Below, piece after piece: positions 1 to 8,337 of a stretch of 51,030 bases of DNA. The notes beneath the pieces were generated by a model. That model saw only the letters and a list, made by a program, of their open reading frames with translations. It was not told the DNA's origin and did not search any database. Numbering within the stretch: position 1 is the first letter of the stretch; each line of letters starts with the position of its first letter. The DNA comes from Bacteroidota bacterium (GTDB taxonomy: Bacteria; Bacteroidota; Ignavibacteria; Kryptoniales; JAKASW01), in assembly GCA_021789975.1 (NCBI GenBank), contig JAJYIT010000031.1, positions 1 to 51,030 on the forward strand, read 5' to 3'. The position numbers were made by a program, and so were the translations under genes.

Positions 1-125
1 CTTCTTGCCCATGGCGCTTGTACCTTCCTGAGTTAAATGAATATGAGAGTTTGTTTTTCTCAGAATTTACTTCGCCTTGGGCTTTTTTCTTACCTGCCAA
101 TTTCAACGAAATCTGGGACAGCATC
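1..125 (-). mobile_element. Terminal part of an insertion sequence, running off the left edge
   Basis: These bases match the reverse complement of positions 50908-51030 at roughly 90% identity by eye, with one 3-base indel. Similarity stops sharply after the motif CTGGGACAGCATC, which marks the outer end of the element. On the minus strand an ATG at positions 12-10 begins Met-Gly-Lys-Lys, preceded by an AAGG ribosome-binding site, and then leaves the window. The most economical reading is the left end of an IS whose transposase starts MGKK. The family cannot be told from four residues; IS3-like orfA is one possibility. Confidence 0.6.
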
Positions 126-787
126 GCGACGCTCGGTCTTGTGCCTTATCCCGCGGGGTATGTCTCGGTGTCGCCAGTGTTCAGGTGGGCGTTCACCCTG
201 CGATTGACATAGTCTGCGCAACAGTAGTTACCACCGTCCCGGCCGTTCTAGTATGTCAGCTTCTGATGCCCGTGATCACCCAGGCTGTTTGGTACAAAGA
301 CCTATTTGCCACGAAACGTCGACAGGAAAATACCATGTGTCCATCCGCTAAACCTTGTGTACTATCAAGGCAGTGTATTGTCTTCTTTCTGTGGTAGGTC
401 CTGCTTTCCGTTAAGGTTCGCGAAAGTTGTGCTTTGTGGGATGCCGCCCTTATTAGGGTCAAAGGACGCTGGCAGCACTCTCCCCGGATGCGCGTTGAGA
501 AGCCGATTTGAAAATTGATTGTGGTACCGGGCTTGGGCTCCACCTTCCTTTAGGGCAGCCTCGCAGGCTGTTGTGCAACTCATTTGCGGCGCTCATGATT
601 CGCACTTTTTATCCGAATATATCTAATAGGGTCCCCGCGGAGGATTTGCTCCATCGAATCGGGGCCATTGCTGATTTGTTGAATCATCAGCACTCCTCCA
701 ATGTCTTTCAGCTCCTTAATCAAGCGATTAGGACTGGGGATTTGGGCAAGAGTACAACTTTTAACAACACTACAAGGAGGTAATGTG
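126..787. other. Gene-poor stretch between IS end and first gene
   Basis: No reading frame here resembles a known protein. The overlapping open frames on both strands are short, with irregular composition. The last bases contain an AAGGAGG ribosome-binding site (775-781) serving the gene at 788. A minus-strand frame over about 580-725 has protein-like composition but no recognisable family. The stretch may be decayed DNA beside the IS insertion. Confidence 0.4.
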
Positions 788-1522
788 ATGCGGAAGTTTG
801 TTTTTACTGCATTGTTATTGTGTCTGGGAGTCAGCAGTGCTATGGCACAGTTGTACGTATCTCCCCAGATCGGTTTCAAGGTCTACGGGATGAGCGGGGC
901 AACGACCGCAAACATAGGTGGCCAGGTTAGTCAAATGGGAATCTCAGATGCCGGTGGCACGGCTTTTAACGTCGGTGTGGGACTGGGCTATGATCTCAAG
1001 TTTCCTACTCCAATTTATCGACTGGATCTTGAAGGCAACTTAAGCTGGTCCGCGATAAACTTTCTCCAAAATGCGTGGGACAACAACCAGGGAGCTGGGT
1101 CATTTGCGGCCGCGGGATATAGCGGGGGTGGTGCTCATATTTTTTCGCTCGACCTTATGCCCATACATCGCTTCATTATCCCGGGATTCTTTGTTTCTCC
1201 GTATGGCGGAATTGGTCTCGCACTGAATCTTTTCGACAATACCAATGCTACGGGGGGGCCGCCGGACAACCCTGCCGGCACAGTCCTGACCGGGGCAACA
1301 GATTTTCAGGTCGGTCTATCAATTTTCTACGGAGCCTATTTCGATGTCCTTCCTGGCATCGAGCCGTTTATCCAGTTCAAGCACCTGATCCCATTCTCGG
1401 GCTCGTATCAGATGACAAGTAGTGCAACCGCACCGGGCAATGGAACCGAGCCTGTTGTCTTTACAATTCAGAATGCACCCGGATATTTCAACCTTGATGC
1501 AGGAGTGCGGTTCGACTTCTAG
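788..1522 (+). CDS. Exported outer-membrane beta-barrel-like protein
   Basis: This 244-residue protein starts at the ATG six bases after a strong AAGGAGG site; the open frame extends upstream but has no better start. Residues 1-20 form a typical signal peptide (Lys/Arg, hydrophobic core, AMA-Q cleavage site). The mature part is rich in Gly, aromatic residues and alternating hydrophobic stretches, contains FISPYGGIG-like turns, and ends in Phe-Asp-Phe, as small outer-membrane beta-barrels do. A barrel of 8-10 strands is inferred. No enzyme motif is visible and the function is unknown. A strong hairpin follows at 1554-1595, so the gene is probably monocistronic. Confidence 0.7.
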   Translation: MRKFVFTALLLCLGVSSAMAQLYVSPQIGFKVYGMSGATTANIGGQVSQMGISDAGGTAFNVGVGLGYDLKFPTPIYRLDLEGNLSWSAINFLQNAWDNNQGAGSFAAAGYSGGGAHIFSLDLMPIHRFIIPGFFVSPYGGIGLALNLFDNTNATGGPPDNPAGTVLTGATDFQVGLSIFYGAYFDVLPGIEPFIQFKHLIPFSGSYQMTSSATAPGNGTEPVVFTIQNAPGYFNLDAGVRFDF

Positions 1523-1553
1523 TGTATCCATATTGACCAATCAGGAATCCTGG

Positions 1554-1598
1554 CACACCGTCTACCGATGTCGCTGAACGTACGGTAGCGGTGTGTTT
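1554..1598 (+). terminator. Hairpin terminator after the beta-barrel gene
   Basis: CACACCG-TCTACCG pairs with CGGTAG-CGGTGTG (1554-1567 with 1583-1595) around a 15-base loop and is followed by TTT. This is a good Rho-independent-like stem with a short T tract. Confidence 0.6.
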
Positions 1599-1718
1599 CC
1601 CGCTTTTCAGTCTTCACTTCAGTGGCGCATGTCTCGCCGGCTTCCATAATCATCGGGCGAGCTTGTCGCTTGCGTCACCATCCCTTATATTAATCATGGA
1701 AAAAAACAGGAGAATAAC

Positions 1719-2210
1719 ATGAAGACAAAATTCTTTCAGTTTCCTGGCACACTTATTATCGCACTTGCAGTCCTTCCGTCGCTCAGCTTTGCGCAGTCTA
1801 AACCGATCAACGTTGCACTGGTAACTCCTATTCAAATATTTCCAGAGAGCAATTCAATAGAAGGACTCCGCATCAATCTCATTTACGGCAAAAATGTTTC
1901 GATGGTAGGATTGGACTGGGGCCTCGTTAACGCGGTAGGGACCGGCGGTTTCACCGGTGTTCAATTCGGGATTGTAAACATGTGTGATGGAAAGGCCGTC
2001 GGATTTCAGAGCAGCCTTGTGAACCTGGCAAGCAGCAGTGTAGAAGGGTTGCAATGGGGCTGGGTTAATTCCGGCACTCACGTAAACGGACTTCAACTTG
2101 GACTTGTGAACTATGCCGGGACCATGAAAGGGCTGCAAATTGGAATAATTAATATTATCAAGACTGGAGGACAGTTCCCGGTTTTCCCAATTGTGAACTG
2201 GTCTTTTTGA
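1719..2210 (+). CDS. LA_2272-type surface-repeat protein
   Basis: This 163-residue exported protein has a signal peptide over residues 1-25 (cleavage after SFA). The rest consists of about five degenerate repeats of roughly 20-23 residues built on G-(L/V/F)-Q-x-G-(L/I/W)-V-N, for example GVQFGIVN, GLQWGWVN, GLQLGLVN and GLQIGIIN. This pattern is known from the LA_2272 family of predicted surface proteins in Leptospira and Bacteroidota and suggests a beta-solenoid or beta-barrel. The start is an ATG with CAGGAG upstream. A perfect 8-bp hairpin follows the stop. Function unknown. Confidence 0.7.
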   Translation: MKTKFFQFPGTLIIALAVLPSLSFAQSKPINVALVTPIQIFPESNSIEGLRINLIYGKNVSMVGLDWGLVNAVGTGGFTGVQFGIVNMCDGKAVGFQSSLVNLASSSVEGLQWGWVNSGTHVNGLQLGLVNYAGTMKGLQIGIINIIKTGGQFPVFPIVNWSF

Positions 2211-2232
2211 ATCTTGACGCAATAGTTTGGTG

Positions 2233-2256
2233 TGCCCCGGCATGTTATCCGGGGCA
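2233..2256 (+). terminator. Hairpin after the repeat protein gene
   Basis: TGCCCCGG pairs perfectly with CCGGGGCA around an 8-base loop, 23 bases after the stop codon. The T tract is weak (TTCCTG), so this may act as a transcript-stabilising stem as well as a terminator. The following 246 bases up to the DUF3788 gene hold no recognisable feature. Confidence 0.55.
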
Positions 2257-2502
2257 TTCCTGCGTAATTTATTCTTCGTTAGTGCGGGGCCGGGCGGTTA
2301 ACTATGCTGTCTCTCACTTTTCACTGCCTCTCGTCTTCCAGGTTTCTGAAGCACCAGTCGATATTCTGACGCACTCCTGTAATGGGATTCAATTTTGTCT
2401 ATGTCGATTCTGATGTAGGCATTTTTCGTTTCCCCTTTCTTCATAGGAGACCGAATCGTATCGAGCCTAATTGATTTGGCAGTCAGAGAATGGAGACAAG
2501 AT

Positions 2503-3057
2503 ATGAACAACCCTGACTTGTGCGATCCTGCTGCTTATCCTTCCGAGGATGTGTTGTCATCGGTATGAGGGAGAGCGTCGACGGCGTACAAATCGATGCT
2601 TGATTTCATCCGCGAGAAACATCCTGAGTTTGTGGAGCAATGGAGATACTATCAGGATGAAAAGAGTTGGCTATTCAAAGTGTCGACGCGAAAGAAAACC
2701 GTCTTTTGGCTTTCCGTCGGAAAAGGGCTTTTTAGAACCACTTTTTATTTTGGTCCTAAGGCAGAAGCGAGCGTAACACACGGCGGGATTCCGAATTCTC
2801 TAAAAAAGCAGTATGCCTCGACAAAAGACAAGAAGGTTCGCCGGATCACGCTGGTTGTGAAATCTAAAAAGGACCTTAAACTTTATGGAGAACTGCTGGA
2901 GCTGAAACTCGCTGATGTGCAAACAGGAACATTAGTCGGTTCCGCCTGTCGGGGGGCGAGGTTCACTGGCCGATACTGTGTTGTTCTGCGACCATATCTC
3001 AAATCGCAGTCTTATTTGCCTAACCAACGTCGGTTGACTAAATTGACTGCACAATAA
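2503..3057 (+). pseudogene. DUF3788 family protein interrupted by an in-frame TGA
   Basis: The frame starts at an ATG (2503) preceded by GGAG and reads MNNPDLCDPAAYPSEDVLSS, a typical DUF3788 N-terminus. TGA at 2566-2568 (codon 22) interrupts it, and the same frame continues with GRASTAYKSMLDFI and the DUF3788 core (WLFKVSTRKKTVFWLSVGKG, YFGPKA, then a helical end). Relatives usually have Leu where the TGA falls, so this is a nonsense change or a read error rather than selenocysteine. Translation could restart at the ATG at 2596, giving 153 residues without the N-terminal helix. The last ~35 residues look like read-through beyond the normal family end. Family function is unknown. Confidence 0.65.
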
Positions 3058-3068
3058 ATCAAGCTGAC

Positions 3069-3824
3069 TTGAGGACCGCAAAGATACCCGAAGGATTTCA
3101 TCCCTATAAGAAAGGGAGCTTGCCCGAAAAAGAGCGGGCGGGGAAAGTGTTTACCCTCTTGAGAAAAGAGCATAGCGATGCGAAGATAGCCCTCAACTTC
3201 AACTCGCCATTTGAATTGTTGGTAGCAACTATACTCTCTGCACAGTGTACGGACGCCCGAGTGAATATCGTGACTCCCGGTCTGTTCAGAAAATTCTCGA
3301 CTCCGGAGGATTTTGCTGCGGCATCTAACGCCGAACTGGAAGCCGCGATCAGGTCAACCGGTTTCTACCGTCAGAAGGCAAAGTCAATCATCAAATGCTG
3401 CACAAGCCTGGTTGTGAATTTTGGAGGCCAGGTACCCCGGACTATGGAAGAGCTTTTGACACTTGATGGCGTCGGCAGAAAAACTGCAAACGTGCTTCTT
3501 GGCAACGCTTTCGGTGTCCCGGGTATTGCGGTTGATACTCACGTCAGCAGGCTGGCACAGCGGCTCAGATTTAGCAAACAAACTGATCCGACAAAAATTG
3601 AGTTTGATATGGCTGCGGTATTTCCGAAAAAGGATTGGACCATGTTATGCCACCTTCTAATGTCGCATGGAAGAAAAGTTTGTGCTGCACGTAATCCGAA
3701 ATGCGATGTGTGCGTGGTCAATACACTTTGTCCGTCTGCATTCACATTTGGTTCAATTAGACAGCATAACACGAAAGAAAGCCGCAGGAGAAAGTCGAAA
3801 GCGGCCGGAGGTAAATCATATTGA
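3069..3824 (+). CDS. nth: Endonuclease III (DNA glycosylase/AP lyase)
   Basis: Endonuclease III removes oxidised pyrimidines from DNA and cleaves the abasic site. The 251-residue protein shows the helix-hairpin-helix LDGVGRKTAN with catalytic Lys138, the catalytic Asp156 in VDTHVSR, and four iron-sulfur cysteines spaced C-x6-C-x2-C-x5-C (205, 212, 215, 221). The length exceeds the usual ~210 because of an N-terminal extension and a basic C-terminal tail. The start given is TTG; a second TTG at 3120 would remove 17 residues. The stop overlaps the next start by 4 bases, so it heads the 3.1-7.0 kb run. Confidence 0.93.
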   Translation: MRTAKIPEGFHPYKKGSLPEKERAGKVFTLLRKEHSDAKIALNFNSPFELLVATILSAQCTDARVNIVTPGLFRKFSTPEDFAAASNAELEAAIRSTGFYRQKAKSIIKCCTSLVVNFGGQVPRTMEELLTLDGVGRKTANVLLGNAFGVPGIAVDTHVSRLAQRLRFSKQTDPTKIEFDMAAVFPKKDWTMLCHLLMSHGRKVCAARNPKCDVCVVNTLCPSAFTFGSIRQHNTKESRRRKSKAAGGKSY

Positions 3825-4663
3825 AAATTAGAGTCGCCCATAGTCCTGATTCGGATGACGCATTCATGTTTTACGCACTTGCCAATAACAAATTTGGTAC
3901 CGGAGAATTTCAATTCGAGAATATCTTGAGCGACATCGAGACGCTGAACCAGAAAGCAATGAAGGGAGAATACGAAGTGAGCGCCGTTTCAATTCATGCT
4001 TATCCGTTCATTGCCGACAAATATCAGATGTTGAGCAGCGGCGCAAGCATGGGTGATGGCTACGGACCGATGCTTGTAAGTACCAAGCCTCACAAGGTTG
4101 AGGATATAAACGATCTTAAGATTGCCATCCCCGGGAAAAGGACATCTGCGTACCTTGCTCTCAGTATTTTTGCCGGCACCTTCGAATATGAGGTGGTCCC
4201 GTTCGATCAGATTATTCAAAGAGTTCTCGATAATGAATACGAGGCTGGGCTTATTATTCATGAAGGCCAGTTGACTTATGAAAAGTCGGGACTATATAAC
4301 ATCATCGATTTGGGAGACTGGTTTAAAAAGAAATTCAATTTGCCGCTCCCTCTTGGTGGGAATGTCATACGGAAGGATCTCTCGCTCGATGTCAAGAAGA
4401 AGGTCGCATATTATTTGCACAAAAGCATATCGTATTCACTTGAGCACAGAAAAGAGGCGCTCGATTATGCGTTGAGCTTCGCGAGGGGCATGGACGACAA
4501 ACTTGCTGACAAATTTGTTGGGATGTATGTCAACGACTGGACACTTGATTACGGGACGAAGGGAAAAGAAGCGATTCAGCTTTTTCTCGACCTTGCCTTC
4601 GAGCGCAATCTTCTTCCGGCAAGGTGTAAAGGGGAGTTCATTGAGACGCCGGAGACCGTTTGA
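3821..4663 (+). CDS. mqnD: 1,4-dihydroxy-6-naphthoate synthase (menaquinone, futalosine route)
   Basis: MqnD converts cyclic dehypoxanthine futalosine to 1,4-dihydroxy-6-naphthoate in the alternative menaquinone pathway. The family hallmark HSPDSDDAFMFYAL lies at residues 7-20. GDGYGPMLVS, KIAIPGKRTSAYLAL and AGLIIHEGQLTY also fit this periplasmic-binding-protein-like fold. Its 280 residues are normal for the family. The TTG start overlaps the nth stop by 4 bases, and its own stop overlaps the next gene. mqnA, B and C are not in the window; an amidohydrolase at 17.7 kb could be the aminofutalosine deaminase of the same route. Confidence 0.85.
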   Translation: MKIRVAHSPDSDDAFMFYALANNKFGTGEFQFENILSDIETLNQKAMKGEYEVSAVSIHAYPFIADKYQMLSSGASMGDGYGPMLVSTKPHKVEDINDLKIAIPGKRTSAYLALSIFAGTFEYEVVPFDQIIQRVLDNEYEAGLIIHEGQLTYEKSGLYNIIDLGDWFKKKFNLPLPLGGNVIRKDLSLDVKKKVAYYLHKSISYSLEHRKEALDYALSFARGMDDKLADKFVGMYVNDWTLDYGTKGKEAIQLFLDLAFERNLLPARCKGEFIETPETV

Positions 4664-5328
4664 TGGCATTTCTACAGTTCGGTGACCGGGAATCCCGAAG
4701 TCAGGCGGAGTTTGAACCTGTTGAGCCAGAGATGCTGCCTAAGACTGCAAGAGTCGCACTTTTCATAATGGCAGTCGGTGGAATATTCTATCTGGGAGGC
4801 TCAGCTTCGAGAGCGATTATCGGTAACGATCTGGTGGAGGTCGGCACTCTGAAGTTCAGACGGGATATACCGTTTGATGCCGAAAAAGAGATATACAACC
4901 TTCTCGCGCGGACGTCGCTCCTAATTGTGTTCGGGTACTGTCTCGCTCTTACCGGCTTCGTCATTTTTATGCTTAAGAACAACATGAAAATGAAAGACCA
5001 CCCCAACGTTCTGATGGCGGTCATACTTTTCTCGATTTTCATTCCTGTTGAGTTATATACCTCGTACATCGATTTGAAGTTCTTCGTGTCGTATGTGGAT
5101 TTCCAACTGGAGTTGTTTCTCGGAGCTGACCCCGGTCCGCTTCGGGATGAAATGAGAAAATTGTTTGTTGAGCGCGTCAGCGGTCTTGGAGGGTTGTCAG
5201 TAATCGCAATTTTGTCTTACTACGCGGCCATTGCGGCATTGATAGTCAGACCGATCAAAGGAGTAAAACGATTCGAGAAAACAAAGGTGGAAGATGCCGA
5301 AACTGAAGACAGAGGCTCTGATAGCTGA
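4663..5328 (+). CDS. Four-helix integral membrane protein, unknown
   Basis: This 221-residue protein has four predicted membrane helices: about residues 28-48 (FIMAVGGIFYLGG), 86-108 (LIVFGYCLALTGFVIF), 118-142 (VLMAVILFSIFIPVELY) and 180-200 (LSVIAILSYYAAIAALI). A charged loop follows the first helix and the C-terminal tail is acidic. The ATG overlaps the mqnD stop (ATGA), and its 3' end overlaps the next gene by 35 bases, so it is translated within the operon. No family was recognised. The position suggests a housekeeping role, but nothing defines it. Confidence 0.7.
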   Translation: MAFLQFGDRESRSQAEFEPVEPEMLPKTARVALFIMAVGGIFYLGGSASRAIIGNDLVEVGTLKFRRDIPFDAEKEIYNLLARTSLLIVFGYCLALTGFVIFMLKNNMKMKDHPNVLMAVILFSIFIPVELYTSYIDLKFFVSYVDFQLELFLGADPGPLRDEMRKLFVERVSGLGGLSVIAILSYYAAIAALIVRPIKGVKRFEKTKVEDAETEDRGSDS

Positions 5329-5593
5329 ACTCGAAGAAGTCGCTTCGCAGCTCGGCCTGAAGGTCATTTACGAGAAGGGCGATTTCAGCGGCGGCTATTG
5401 CATATTGAAGGAAGAAAAACTCATCGTCATAAACAAGAGGTTCGATTTGAAACATCGGTCATCCACACTCGCCAGGAGTCTGGCGGAGGTCGGAATCGAG
5501 ACCCTGTTTGTGAAACCGGCAGTTCGTGAATTCATCGAGGAGCAAGCGGAGGCAAACCATGAGGATAATGATAGTCAACGGTCCGAATCTTAA
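5294..5593 (+). CDS. Small conserved-looking protein, unknown
   Basis: This 99-residue soluble protein begins with an amphipathic helix (ALIAELEEVASQLGL). An alpha/beta segment follows (VIYEKGDFSGGYCILKEEKLIVINKRFDL), then a helix (STLARSLAEVGIETLFV) and an acidic tail. It overlaps the membrane protein upstream by 35 bases and aroQ downstream by 35 bases, so expression is coupled. Similar short proteins occur beside aroQ/mqnD-type genes in FCB bacteria as far as I recall, but I cannot name the family or a function. Confidence 0.65.
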   Translation: MPKLKTEALIAELEEVASQLGLKVIYEKGDFSGGYCILKEEKLIVINKRFDLKHRSSTLARSLAEVGIETLFVKPAVREFIEEQAEANHEDNDSQRSES

Positions 5594-5990
5594 CCTTACC
5601 GGAACACGTGAGCCGCGCATCTATGGTAGTGATTCTCTCGGAGCGATAAATTCCGAGTTGAAGGAGGAATTCGTCGGCATTAGCTTCGAGTTCTTTCAGA
5701 CCAATTCCGAGGGAGCGCTTATCGATAAGATTCAGTCATTGGAGGGAAGCGGATTTGACGGTGCGATCCTGAATGCGGGCGCCCTGTCGCATTACAGCTA
5801 TAGCCTGAGAGATGCGATCGCGGCAGTTTCGAAACCGGTCGTCGAAGTCCACCTCTCCCAGGTTTTCGCGCGGGAAGAGTTCAGGAGAAAGAGCGTCATC
5901 TCGGACGCATGCAAAGGCACTATTACAGGTTTCGGAAAATATTCTTACTTCGCAGCTGTGTATGCTCTAACCAGGTTACTCACTAAATGA
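5559..5990 (+). CDS. aroQ: Type II 3-dehydroquinate dehydratase
   Basis: This enzyme dehydrates 3-dehydroquinate to 3-dehydroshikimate in the shikimate pathway. The 143-residue protein has the N-terminal NGPNLNLTGTREPRIYG with the flexible-loop Arg and catalytic Tyr, the active-site Asn in NAGALSHYSYSLRDAI, and catalytic His in VEVHLSQVFAREEFRRKS. The usual NPGAYTH motif is changed to NAGALSH, an uncommon variation. The chosen ATG (5559) fits the family start exactly; an upstream in-frame ATG at 5526 would add eleven unrelated residues. The gene overlaps its neighbours on both sides. Confidence 0.9.
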   Translation: MRIMIVNGPNLNLTGTREPRIYGSDSLGAINSELKEEFVGISFEFFQTNSEGALIDKIQSLEGSGFDGAILNAGALSHYSYSLRDAIAAVSKPVVEVHLSQVFAREEFRRKSVISDACKGTITGFGKYSYFAAVYALTRLLTK

Positions 5991-6673
5991 TCAAGGCGGT
6001 AATCTTCGATCTGGATAATACGCTCGTCGACTTCATGAAGATGAAGGCGGAGGCTATAGATGCAGCGATCAATGCGATGATCGATGCCGGCCTCGACATG
6101 TCGTACGATGAAACCAAGAAGCGTATCGATGCAATCTACAAGGAAAAGGGAATCGAATTCCAGTATGTTTTCGATTCTCTGCTGTCGGACATTTTCGACA
6201 GGGTCGATTACAAGATTCTCTCAGCGGGAGTCGTAGCTTATCGACGCGCCCGCGAGGCCGCCCTCGTTCCCTACCCGCATGTATATATCACTCTATATGA
6301 GCTGCTCAAGTTGGGCATGAGGCTCGCCGTAATTTCAGACGCGCCGACGAGAGAAGCATGGCTGCGGCTGACGTACTTAAACATGAACAATGTGTTCGAT
6401 GTAGTAGTCACATTCGAGGACACCAAAGAACTCAAGCCTAACCCGGCACCGTTCAAATTCGCCTTGGATAAACTCGGTGTGAAACCTCATGAAGCGCTTA
6501 TGGTCGGAGATTGGGCGGAGCGCGATATTATCGGTGCGAAGAAAGTCGGTATGAAAACGGTCTTTGCCAGATATGGCGATACTTTCAACACCGGAGTTTC
6601 TGGCGGCGACTATGATGCGAACGATATCCGCGAAATCGTCGGAATAATCAAGCGGGAGAACACCGTTGGTTGA
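5987..6673 (+). CDS. HAD-superfamily hydrolase (phosphatase-like)
   Basis: The 228-residue protein has the four HAD motifs: DLDNT (nucleophile Asp8 and Asp10), the Ser of VISDAPT near residue 116, Lys in ELKPNPAPF near 150, and GDWAERDIIGAKK near 170. The helical cap between motifs I and II fits subfamily IA (phosphoglycolate phosphatase/haloacid dehalogenase-like). Substrate cannot be assigned. The start overlaps aroQ by 4 bases and the end overlaps acpS by 8. Confidence 0.85.
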   Translation: MIKAVIFDLDNTLVDFMKMKAEAIDAAINAMIDAGLDMSYDETKKRIDAIYKEKGIEFQYVFDSLLSDIFDRVDYKILSAGVVAYRRAREAALVPYPHVYITLYELLKLGMRLAVISDAPTREAWLRLTYLNMNNVFDVVVTFEDTKELKPNPAPFKFALDKLGVKPHEALMVGDWAERDIIGAKKVGMKTVFARYGDTFNTGVSGGDYDANDIREIVGIIKRENTVG

Positions 6674-7034
6674 AGGGGTCGGGATAGATATAGTCGATGT
6701 ACCCAGGATCCGGAAAAGCATCGAGGATTATCGCGAACTATTTACTCGACGTATTTTCACGGACGCTGAAATTGACTACTGTACACGGAAACCCAACCCA
6801 TATCAGCATTTCGCGGCAAGGTTCGCAGCCAAAGAGGCGTTCAGCAAGGCGACAGGGACGGGATGGAACTCAGACTTTTCCTGGCTCGAAGTCGAGGTTA
6901 TAAATGAACAAAGTGGCAAACCAACCCTTCATTTTCTCGGAGAGACAGCGAGATCGGTCGCCAAGAAGAAGGCACTTCTTTCGCTTTCGCATTCCGGCGA
7001 CTATGTCACTGCCGTCGTGATCATTGAAAGTTGA
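6666..7034 (+). CDS. acpS: Holo-[acyl-carrier-protein] synthase
   Basis: AcpS transfers 4'-phosphopantetheine from CoA to acyl carrier protein. The 122-residue protein carries the N-terminal GVGIDIVDVPRI with the magnesium-binding Asp, the central FAARFAAKEAFSKATGTG with the metal Glu, and the C-terminal LSLSHSGDYVTAVVI strand. Length and motifs are typical. The start is TTG, overlapping the HAD gene by 8 bases. This is the last gene of the run that starts with nth. Confidence 0.92.
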   Translation: MVEGVGIDIVDVPRIRKSIEDYRELFTRRIFTDAEIDYCTRKPNPYQHFAARFAAKEAFSKATGTGWNSDFSWLEVEVINEQSGKPTLHFLGETARSVAKKKALLSLSHSGDYVTAVVIIES

Positions 7035-7207
7035 TCACGCAGGCTTAAACCGCGTTCCCTGTTTTTGCGTCATAGATTCGAAGTTAACCGATGATTATGG
7101 TGTTTCCTTTGACTGGCGACATGCCCGCTTGCTTATGACCAGATTCCACGAGGCTGGAGTGTCCTCCGAAGTTCCAACTTTGATTCAGGACAAATAGAGT
7201 CCTCTGA

Positions 7208-7759
7208 ATGCAGAACGTAGATGATCAAGAGCTTATCAATCGGGCGAATGCCGGAGATGACAGGGCATTCAGTGAAATAGTCAATCGGTATGAGAAGAAG
7301 GTTTTCTTCGTTGTAAAGAGGATGTTGAATGATGACGACGATTCGACCGATGCGACACAGGAGGTCTTCATCAAGCTCCACGATTCTCTTAGAAGGTTTC
7401 GAGGCGACGCAAACCTTTACACTTACATCTACAGGATCGCGACCAACGTCGCTATCGGATATCTTAGAAAAAGAAAAGTTCGGGCCGTCGTAAGGCTCGA
7501 TGAAGTGATCTCGAACATGTTGACAGGAACGAGTGAACCTCAACGCGAGGCCGACCAAGAGGAGCTTCGGAAGCTTGTGTCTCAGGCTGTAGCCGCTCTC
7601 CCGGTGCAGCAAAAGCAGGTCTTCATACTTAGATTCTATGAAGAGCTTTCCTATGAGGAGATATCCCAGATCATGCACCGATCCTTGGGTGCAATGAAGG
7701 CAAACTATTTTCATGCTATGAAGAAGATAGGGGAGTACTTAAAGAATGCGATGCGATGA
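7208..7759 (+). CDS. ECF-type RNA polymerase sigma factor
   Basis: This 183-residue sigma-70 family protein of the extracytoplasmic-function class has region 2 over about residues 10-95 (FSEIVNRYEKKVFFVV, then DATQEVFIKLHDSL and YTYIYRIATNVAIGYLRKRK). Region 4 follows over about 115-178 (LPVQQKQVFILRFYEELSYEEISQIM, then AMKANYFHAMKKI). It overlaps the downstream anti-sigma gene by 14 bases, a standard arrangement. It probably directs transcription of this operon, including the exported protein at 8338. The 173-base gap upstream presumably holds its promoter, but no clear -35/-10 was identified. Confidence 0.9.
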   Translation: MQNVDDQELINRANAGDDRAFSEIVNRYEKKVFFVVKRMLNDDDDSTDATQEVFIKLHDSLRRFRGDANLYTYIYRIATNVAIGYLRKRKVRAVVRLDEVISNMLTGTSEPQREADQEELRKLVSQAVAALPVQQKQVFILRFYEELSYEEISQIMHRSLGAMKANYFHAMKKIGEYLKNAMR

Positions 7760-8327
7760 TATAATCGTCAACTTGCCGGATCATGTACTCGGCAAAATTG
7801 AACCGAACTTAAAGAGAACCATCGAACATCATCTTGAGATCTGTCCGAAATGCAAAGCTGAATATGACGAGATGAAAGCGGATATTGAGTTGATTGGTCG
7901 CGCCGGTATCGAGGAGTACCCGGATGCTTTTTGGCAGCAGATGCGAGCCTCGATCATGGAAAAAGTCTCCGAACCGAAGCGCAAGCCATGGCGCGTCCCG
8001 GCATTTGCTACCGGACTTGCCGTAGTCTTGATTGCCGTTGGCATCGGCATTTACCAGTTGAGCTTGAGGACGACTCAACGGACTCAGGGTCCTCAGAGCG
8101 TAGCGATTCTTGCCACATCGCTTCCTTCCGATCAGGCGGTGATGCTTCCGCAAATGAACGTGAACTATGTGAATGCACTATCATCCCAGGCAAGCGTAAC
8201 TGATGAGATGGATGCGGTAGACGACTCCGTCCAGGAAGCAGTTGTAAGATCCCTTTGGGCGTCGGTGGATGACTCGACAACATCGCTCGAGAACTATTTG
8301 TTAAGTGGCAACAGTATTTCCAATTGA
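7746..8327 (+). CDS. Membrane-bound zinc-finger anti-sigma factor
   Basis: The 193-residue protein has an N-terminal zinc-binding anti-sigma motif H29-x3-C33-x2-C36 (HHLEICPKC) inside a helical domain, and one membrane helix at about 85-105 (FATGLAVVLIAVGIGIYQL). A roughly 85-residue C-terminal part, probably periplasmic, has no known domain. Anti-sigma factors of this build hold the ECF sigma factor at the membrane until an envelope signal releases it. The 14-base overlap with the sigma gene supports direct partnership. Confidence 0.82.
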   Translation: MRCDDIIVNLPDHVLGKIEPNLKRTIEHHLEICPKCKAEYDEMKADIELIGRAGIEEYPDAFWQQMRASIMEKVSEPKRKPWRVPAFATGLAVVLIAVGIGIYQLSLRTTQRTQGPQSVAILATSLPSDQAVMLPQMNVNYVNALSSQASVTDEMDAVDDSVQEAVVRSLWASVDDSTTSLENYLLSGNSISN

Positions 8328-8337
8328 AGGAAGAAAA

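Noticed and set aside
256-879. Several open frames of 60-100 codons in the first 900 bases
   Set aside because: Overlapping on both strands with no protein-like conservation; the 3' part is antisense to the beta-barrel gene.
2566-2568. Selenocysteine at the DUF3788 TGA
   Set aside because: The family has Leu, not Cys, at this position, and no selenocysteine-insertion-like hairpin is evident just downstream.
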